From NCBI GenBank assembly GCA_028751875.1, contig CM054141.1, positions 67,926,351-67,990,350 on the forward strand: a stretch of DNA of 64,000 bases. Reading direction: 5' to 3'. The notes under the pieces are model-generated. The model saw only the letters and a program-made list of their open reading frames with translations. It made no database searches and had not been told where the DNA came from. Source of the stretch: Rapana venosa. Lineage: Eukaryota > Mollusca > Gastropoda > Neogastropoda > Muricidae. Below are positions 57,515-64,000 of the stretch, one piece after another (the first letter of the stretch is position 1; each line of letters starts with the position of its first letter). The position numbers and the translations under genes were made by a program.

Positions 57515-57915
57515 AGCTGGTGGATGGGTGGTCTAGAGGTAACGCGCCTGTCTAGAAAGCGAAAAGGCGGGTCGGAAGTGTGCGGTGGTTTGAATCCCGT
57601 TTGGATCCGAAACTGTTCCCCCATCCATTAGATCATGAGTGGTGGTCTGGGTGCTAGTCTTTTGGATGAGACGATAAACCGGGGTCCCGAGTGCTACACA
57701 AAATTATTTAGCGCACGTAAAAGAACCCACGGCAACAAGAGAGTTGTCTCTTACAAAATTCTGTAGGAAAAAGCCACTTTGATAGGGAAACAAATGCAGT
57801 TGCAGACCAAAAAAAAAAAAAGGTGGCGCTGTTCTTGTGGCAACGCGCTCTCCCGGGAGAGAGCAGCCCGATTTTCACGCAGAGAAATATGCGTGACTTA
57901 AAGTGGTTTAAAAAT
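57515..57915 (+). mobile_element. SINE family 2, near full length
   Basis: GGTGGTCTAGAGGTAACGCG, GGTTTGAATCCC (B box), CATGAGTGGTGGTCTGGGTG, GATGAGACGATAAACCGGGG, GGTGGCGCTGTTCTTGTGGC, CAGAGAAATATGCGTGACTT. At 57365-57385 the family 4 end (TGACCACTGAGCTATC) is seen as a scrap. Confidence 0.9.
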
Positions 57916-57934
57916 TTTAAAAAGCTAAGTATTC

Positions 57935-58105
57935 ACATGAGACGATAAACCGAGGTTAAGTGTGCAATACATTTAGCGCCCGTAGAAAATCAACAACAAC
58001 CGAGAGTGTTATTTCATGTCAAATTCTGCAGAAAACAGCCAATTTCTCAGGGAAACAATTTCAATGGCAGACTGGAAGGAAAAGATGGCGCTAATCATGT
58101 GGCGA

Positions 58106-58188
<83 letters not shown>

Positions 58189-58255
58189 TGGGAAAGTAAT
58201 ACGAATTTCACACCCAAAAATCTGCTGAGACTGAAAGTGGTACACAGAACAACAA
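57935..58255 (+). mobile_element. SINE family 2, old headless copy with (CT)n inside
   Basis: CATGAGACGATAAACCGAGG, TTTAGCGCCCGTAGAAAATC, AGATGGCGCTAATCATGTGG, then the CTCTC of the family has expanded to a (CT)n of about 80 bp at 58107-58190, then GAATTTCACACCCAAAAATC. Confidence 0.8.
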
Positions 58256-58439
58256 TCATACAGTAGGGAAGGAAAGTCAGCAAGGGAGGGAATGCAGGAA
58301 ATACTCTCCTCACGTAAGCCCTTGGGTGGGGGGGGGGGGGGGGGGGGGGGGAAGAAACCGAGAACATAGACTAGACAGGCAAGAAGACAGACAACAACAC
58401 ACAGACAAAGAAAAACACACACACACACACACAGATCGA

Positions 58440-58570
58440 CGTTTGACGAACGCCATAGCCGAGTGGTTCAAAACCGTTCGACTTCAGTCTCATGGCTGCA
58501 TGAAGTCGTAGGTTCGAATCTCGGGGAGGTCTGGTGAATAAAGAGTGGGGATTTTTTTTACGATCTTCCA
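58440..58570 (+). mobile_element. SINE family 3 head (tRNA-Ser/Leu-like)
   Basis: GCCATAGCCGAGTGGTTCAA, CTTCAGTCTCATGGCTGCAT, GTAGGTTCGAATCTCGGGGA, then GTGAATAAAGAGTGGGGATT. The A and B boxes are well kept. The tail after the head shows it is a SINE, not a tRNA gene. Confidence 0.82.
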
Positions 58571-58608
58571 GGTCAGCTTGTGCACACCTGTCAGTGCCTT
58601 CGTTTCCG

Positions 58609-58611
<3 letters not shown>

Positions 58612-58703
<92 letters not shown>
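58612..58703. repeat. (AT)46
   Basis: Uninterrupted AT dinucleotide run. 58708-58800 then carries the dispersed GCAAAACCTCACCATTGAGG element. Confidence 0.97.
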
Positions 58704-58707
<4 letters not shown>

Positions 58708-58829
58708 CCCACCTTCATGGTGGGCAAAAACGATCGCATACGCAAAACCTCACCATTGAGGAACCCTCGAAGCTCTATCCTAGAAACGACAAAAGAAAAC
58801 AAGGCCAGCAATTTACCTTTCCCCTCACC

Positions 58830-58888
58830 CCCCTCCACACAACACAACACAACACACACACACACAACACACACACACACACAACACA

Positions 58889-58924
<36 letters not shown>

Positions 58925-59215
58925 CATTTTCCTCTGGAGTTAACCTCAGTGCAGACTCCACTCTCCCAAAAGTCCTTCGGATGAGACTATAAACCGAGGC
59001 CCCGTGTGCGAACGCACGCAGAACATCTTGCGCATACGTTAAAACCCGTTCCGCTTTTCGGAAGAGTAGGCCATTGTGTGCCGGTGGGAACGGATGACAA
59101 AATTGACAAAACTGCATACACACGGGGACTGGATGAAAAAAAGTACATGCATGCTTATTCCATTATCCTCGAAATAAAAGAATAAATAAATAAATAAATA
59201 AATAAAATAAACACA

Positions 59216-59298
<83 letters not shown>

Positions 59299-59345
59299 TG
59301 GTCTAATATCACCTTGAGTGAACAGACGTTAAATAAAAGAAAGAA
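58830..59345 (+). mobile_element. CA tract, SINE family 1 and CA tract with embedded motif
   Basis: CA-rich 58840-58922. SINE family 1 at 58925-59185 (CTGGAGTTAACCTCAGTGCA, GATGAGACTATAAACCGAGG, GGAAGAGTAGGCCATTGTGT, TTCCATTATCCTCGAAATAA), then an (AAAT)n tail. (CA)n 59211-59296 and the motif with AACAGACGTTAAATAA at 59297-59338 follow. Confidence 0.9.
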
Positions 59346-59353
59346 ACACACAC

Positions 59354-59780
<427 letters not shown>

Positions 59781-59822
59781 GCTTCTGGCATCTTTCCGGA
59801 CAGAGCAGGGAGGCCTGCTTAC

Positions 59823-59988
59823 CCCACCAGGGCCAGGTCAAACAGCCAGGTCTCGGGAAAGAAGGAGCGCACCCTGTCCACGCCCATGTCCGGGTCTGAC
59901 TTGTCCTGCTCGCTCTTCTCTCTCCTGCTGCCTTGGCCCGGGACCATTGTGCGCGTGGAGCCTTTCCGCTTATAGTGACCTTTTCCGT
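59823..59988 (-). CDS. TEP alternative bait-region exon 1 (most 5')
   Basis: This 166-nt exon starts after an AG in phase 1 and ends ..GTG GG before the donor GTAAGC, phase 2. It reads through a very basic bait segment (HYKRKGSTRTM, then SRREKSEQDKSD) into DRVRSFFPETWLFDLALVG. FFPETWLF is the family signature that follows the bait region in A2M, complement C3-C5 and TEPs. The bait is the loop cut by target proteases and triggers the conformational change. Two further exons of the same design lie at 52396-52546 and 48623-48758. The Arg/Lys-rich sequence suggests cleavage by trypsin-like enzymes (inference). The acceptor is the only AG giving the same entry phase as the exon at 52 kb, but an earlier AG a few bases upstream exists. 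Confidence 0.9.
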
Positions 59989-60420
59989 CTGACCTCAGGG
60001 GGAAGGGGATGGGGGGTGGAGGTGGGGGGTAGAGGGTGGAGGGGGAATGGGGGAAGAAAACTTGATGTGAATTCCATATTTTAAAAAAAAAGATATCATG
60101 ATGGAATGATAAAAAAATCACTTGAATGGTTTAGATGGGTTTACCTTAAGTAGACAGTCATTCTTGCAGCGTTTGTGTGGATTTTGTTGTTGTTGTTGTT
60201 GTTGTTGTTGCGTGCACGCGTGCGCATGCGTGCATGTGTGTGCGCGTGCACACACACACACACACACACCACACAGGGGATGGTGGGAAGAAGGATGGGG
60301 GGTGGGGGGGTGGGGGTAGATTGGATGAGGGAGAAGTTGGACAGTCTTACATGCGCCAACAAAAGAGCCCTTCACATGTATTGTGATGACGTCACGTGCA
60401 TGATGAATGGCATGAGGTTG
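59989..60420. other. TEP intron upstream of bait exon 1
   Basis: G-rich tract 60000-60055, (GTT)n 60187-60210, GTGC and CA tracts, G-rich 60295-60320. No further exon seen to the window end. Confidence 0.6.
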
Positions 60421-60700
60421 TTCATCAAGGAAATCAACTGATCAATGCTTGTTGTACTTATTTATCAAGGAAATCAACTGATCAATGCTTGTTGTACTTA
60501 TTCATCAAGGAAATCAACTGATCAATGCTTGTTGTACTTATTTATCAAGGAAATCAACTGATCAATGCTTGTTGTACTTATTCATCAAGGAAATCAACTG
60601 ATCAATGCTTGTTGTACTTATTTATCAAGGAAATCAACTGATCAATGCTTGTTGTACTTATTCATCAAGGAAATCAACTGATCAATGCTGCTTGTACTCA
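60421..60700. repeat. 40-bp tandem repeat, seven copies
   Basis: Units of ATCAAGGAAATCAACTGATC + AATGCTTGTTGTACTTATT with one alternating base (C or T) at the first position, making an 80-bp higher-order unit. Almost no other differences except in the last copy. Confidence 0.96.
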
Positions 60701-61585
60701 TTTCATGTGTGGGTGCTATGTTGTTTTTTCTGAACGAATGCCATTTTGTTTCAACCAAAAGAGACAAACTCACAGACAAACCTAAGGAAACAATATCTCA
60801 CAGGACTGTCCTGGCTTTAGTGTAGGTCATATTGTAGGAACTAGGCAACCTCATGAGAACAGAGAATGGAAGAACATTAATCAGAAATTAAAGATCAGAT
60901 CTTAAAAACATCTTTGGAAATCAAGAATGGTGACATGAAGAGGAGAGAGAAAAAATGTTCATTTGTACTATTAGCTGATTTTTTTTTAAATGTCCCACAA
61001 ATCAGAAAAAAGACCTAATGCATTACAGTCATATATGTAAATATTTCCCCCGACCAATCCGCTTTGGACAATCCTGATTTATAACCAGTTGCTCAATGTA
61101 CCAATTCAAAATGAAGGATGTTTTGGAATCATGCTGTCTGATGGAGAGGTAAGGGGCTATCATTAAACAAAACAAAACAAAAATAAACAACTCCCCAAAG
61201 TAGCTTGACTTGATCAAAATCGTAGTTAACAATGAATTTCATGAGTATTGCACAGTTTTGATCTTAACAGTTGGTTTTAACAATCTTTCTTATTTGAGAT
61301 CAACCGACAGCCTTTCTTTTAAAAAAAGTTAAGAAGCTAACTTCCAACTTTAGATCAACAGCTCACGTCAGTCCTATCCACAAGAAAGCCTTCACGGTAT
61401 TTTTTTTGCTGTGTCATGTCCGCCAAAGTTTAGGAAAAAATGTGCGCATAACAATATCTACTAGATCTTACCATTGAACAACATTATAATCTTCTACAGT
61501 CTGGATTACTTCTGCTGATTCCACTGCTTGGTGGCTGCTACGTACCTATAATGATCTGCGTTTTTCAGGAAATAAAAACGGTAAA
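60701..61585. other. TEP intron, unassigned
   Basis: AT-rich low-copy sequence; nothing recognised. Confidence 0.5.
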
Positions 61586-61589
61586 GGTG

Positions 61590-61855
61590 TCCTATAACCT
61601 CTGTGGTCGTAGGGGACCTCAGCTTCTCCAGGGGCCAGCATACTGAAGGCAGCGCTCATCTCCTCTTCCTCGCTGCTTTATCTTTGCTGACCTTAAAGAG
61701 GCAGGAAACTATTTACAGCTGGGTGAACTGGGGGACTATACTGAAGCCAAGGCGCACAAACGGTCACCCATCCACTTGGTAACCAAACTCAATGCTGCTT
61801 AATCTTATCTTGAGGAAAGCGAGTACTCTGACCACTGAGCTTTCTCATCCCTTCC
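61590..61855 (-). mobile_element. SINE family 4, near full length
   Basis: CCTATAACCTCTGTGGTCGT, CAGCTTCTCCAGGGGCCAGC, CTCGCTGCTTTATCTTTGCT, CACCCATCCACTTGGTAACC, TGACCACTGAGCTTTCTCAT. Minus orientation like all other copies. Confidence 0.87.
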
Positions 61856-62039
61856 GGTAATCATTCAGTCACAAAACAACCACTATAGGTCACTGAAGCA
61901 ACCCATTGTCTAGAGGACAACTGCATAAAAATGCCAGCAACCAGACCTAAAGTTATATTCAAGGATTGTCCTTAGGCTGTTTTTGCAGACTATCTTTTTG
62001 ATCATACTCAAGCAGTTTTTTTTTTCAAAAGTGAAGAAT

Positions 62040-62345
62040 CTGACAACAAAAGAATTCCTGTCAGTATTTTTCACTGTTCCTTGCAGTATGGTCTTGGAGA
62101 GCCCATCTGATCTTGTCACATGTCCACACCAATTCTTTCCTTGACTGTGCAGGGGAAGAGAAAGCAAGACAGGATGAAGAAGAAATGGGCAGACAACATC
62201 ACTGAATGGACTGGGAAGAGCTTCTCCACAACCCAGGCACTTGCACACAACCGCCGTAAATGGAGCCAGCTGGTGTAACGTTCGTCGCTGTAGTGCCCCT
62301 ACGACCCCGGAGGGGGATATGGGAGCAGATGAGATGAGAGATTCA
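62040..62345 (+). mobile_element. LINE ORF2 C-terminal fragments, two orientations
   Basis: 62075-62145 reads KNWCGHVTRSDGLSKTILQG on the minus strand. 62150-62275 reads QGKRKQDRMKKKWADNITEW and TGKSF on the plus strand, ending with a stop and CCGGAGGGGGATATGGGA. Both belong to the GH-V-R ... W-DNI-EWTG class of LINE ends. They meet head to tail by rearrangement or two insertions. Confidence 0.75.
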
Positions 62346-62679
62346 TCACTGCTAGATACCAGGCCAACCTTATGTCTGGTTTACATAACTCACGTTGTGA
62401 AATGCTCTCAATCAAATATCAGACTCGTTGCAGATGACACCAGACACCAGTATCTCCCTAGCTCCTGATGTCCCTGGTATTTGCGCAGAGATTCTTAGTA
62501 TAAAGCTTGAACACGGGAATTCTTGCGCAAAGTGCAGAACAGTCAATATCAATGAAGAGAAAACAGAGCTCTTAAGTTTTCTAAAGGTGTATACTCTGGG
62601 TTTATCTGTGGCATAGATTTTATGACAACATAATTGCAAAGTACTGACAGGTGCAAACAGTTAGGCCATATATAGAATG
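62346..62679. other. TEP intron, unassigned
   Basis: A weakly RT-like plus-strand stretch (GVPLAPDVPGICAEIL class) is not convincing. Otherwise nothing recognised. Confidence 0.35.
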
Positions 62680-64000
62680 ACACTGTAACAGGGGAAGTGA
62701 TGATATAAAAATGGTATTGTGAATGGAGTGACATATTGAAATAGTATTGTGAATGGAGTGAGCACATTCAAATATTACTGTGTGGAGTTGGCACATTGAC
62801 AAATTACTGGGCTATGTGAGCACATTGAAAAGTTACTGTGTGGAGTGAGCACATGGAAAATTGATTGTGTGGAGTGAGCACATTGAAATATTAATGGGCT
62901 ATGTGAGCACATTGAAATATTACTGAGTGGAATGAGCACATTAAAATGCTACCGAAAAAGGAGTGAGCACATCAAAATGCTACTGTAAAAGGAGTGAGCA
63001 CATCAACATGATACTGTAAAAGGAGTGAGCACATTGAAATGCTACTGTAAAAGGAGTGAGCACATGAAAATGCTACTGTAAAAGGAGTGAGCACATTAAA
63101 ATGCTACTGTAAAAGGAGTGAGCACATTAAAATATTACTGTAAAAGGAGTGAGCACAATAAAATGCCACTGTAAAAGGAGTGAGCACATTAAAATGCTAC
63201 TGTAAAAGGAGTGAGCAGATTAAAAAGCCACTGTAAAAGGAGTGAGCACATAAAAATATTACTGTGAATGGAGTGAGCACATTAAAATATTACTGTAAAT
63301 GGAGTGAGCACATTAAAATATTGTAAATGGAGTGAGCGCATTAAAATGTTAGTGTGACTGAGTGACATATTGAAATATTTCTGAGTGGAATCAGCACATT
63401 ATATATTAATATATTGCTGTGAGGGGAGCGCGCACATTAAAATATTGCTGTGAATGGAGCGCGCACATTAAAATATTGCTGTGAATGGAGCGAGCACATT
63501 AAAATATTGCTGTGAATGGAGCGAGCACATTAAAATATTGCTGTGAATGGAGCACGCATATTAAAATATTGCTGTGAATGGAGCGAGCACATTAAAATAT
63601 TGCTGTGAATGGAGCACGCATATTAAAATATTGTTGTGAATGGAGCGAGCACATTAAAATATTGCTGTGAATGGAGCACGCACATTAAAATATTGCTGTG
63701 AATGGAGCGAGCACATTAAAATATTGCTGTGAATGGAGCACGCATATTAAAATATTGCTGTGAATGGAGCGAGCACATTAAAATATTGCTGTGAATGGAG
63801 CGCGCACATTAAAATATTGCTGTGAGTGGAGTGAGCACATTAAAATATTGCTGTGAGTGGAGTGAGCACATTAAAATATTGCCGAGTGAAGCGAGCACAT
63901 TAAAATATTGCTGAGTGAAGTGACGAGCACACCAAAATATTACCGTAAGCGGAGTGAAGACATTAAAATATGACTGTGAGTGAAGTCAGCGCATCAAATT
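62680..64000. repeat. 31-bp tandem array running off the window
   Basis: Over forty units of GAGCACATTAAAATATTGCT plus GTGAATGGAGC. The left part has CTACTGTAAAAGGAGT variants and the right part is more uniform, with alternating GAGCACATT, GCGCACATT and CACGCATATT subtypes. Confidence 0.95.

Noticed and set aside
58445..58520. tRNA-Ser/Leu gene
   Set aside because: A and B boxes are good, but acceptor-stem pairing is not evident. It continues into a SINE body shared with 49680-50175.
62680..64000. CRISPR-like array
   Set aside because: Eukaryotic tandem repeat: units adjoin without unique spacers. The same holds for 60421-60700, 43861-44045 and 44520-45125.
60121..64000. Further upstream TEP exons or a fourth bait exon
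   Set aside because: I looked on the minus strand for FPETWLF and macroglobulin-type strands between 60 and 64 kb and in the introns from 42.7 to 59.8 kb and found none. They may lie beyond the window.

Overview
This is eukaryotic nuclear DNA: long introns, GT-AG exon boundaries, very abundant simple repeats, tRNA-derived SINEs and non-LTR retrotransposons. The repeat style and the type of complement/alpha-2-macroglobulin gene suggest an invertebrate lophotrochozoan, most likely a mollusc (probably a marine gastropod). That placement is inference from overall character, not from a diagnostic marker.

The one protein-coding gene I can defend lies on the minus strand between about 59988 and 14821. 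It is the 3' two-fifths or so of a thioester-containing protein of the alpha-2-macroglobulin / CD109 / insect-TEP family. Sixteen constitutive exons and three alternative bait-region exons were placed by hand from family motifs and splice sites. Their phases agree across every junction: one bait exon plus all constitutive exons gives one uninterrupted frame of about 813-823 residues. In transcription order the exons encode: the bait region with the FFPETWLF motif (three interchangeable exons); the A2M/MG7 segment; the first half of the CUB; the thioester domain with GCGEQ; the second half of the CUB; the receptor-binding domain; and a short C-terminal tail. The N-terminal macroglobulin domains must lie beyond position 64000. 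About a dozen N-glycosylation sequons fit a secreted or surface protein.

The main biological point is the set of three alternative bait exons (59.8, 52.4 and 48.6 kb). All enter in phase 1 and leave in phase 2, and each has a length of 1 mod 3, so only inclusion of exactly one keeps the frame. They share the FPETWLF end but have unrelated, differently charged bait sequences. This layout would let one gene make inhibitors or opsonins with different protease triggers.

Layout: 1-0.95 kb minisatellite; 1-8.5 kb mostly low-copy sequence with a possible TATA promoter and unassigned exon-like blocks on the minus strand; 8.5-12.6 kb microsatellites and a SINE; 12.66-14.81 kb a 2.1 kb GTGTGACTGACTGACTGACA array directly behind the last TEP exon; 14.8-38.8 kb receptor-binding, CUB and thioester exons separated by LINE fragments, SINEs, a 3.9 kb pentanucleotide array and a 1.2 kb GTAG array; 38.8-60 kb the A2M-domain and bait exons, with four SINE families, a 5'-truncated RTE-type LINE with a target-site duplication and a 47-bp minisatellite; 60-64 kb intron with a 40-bp tandem repeat, LINE scraps and a 31-bp tandem repeat running off the end. 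Long low-complexity arrays make most open reading frames here meaningless.
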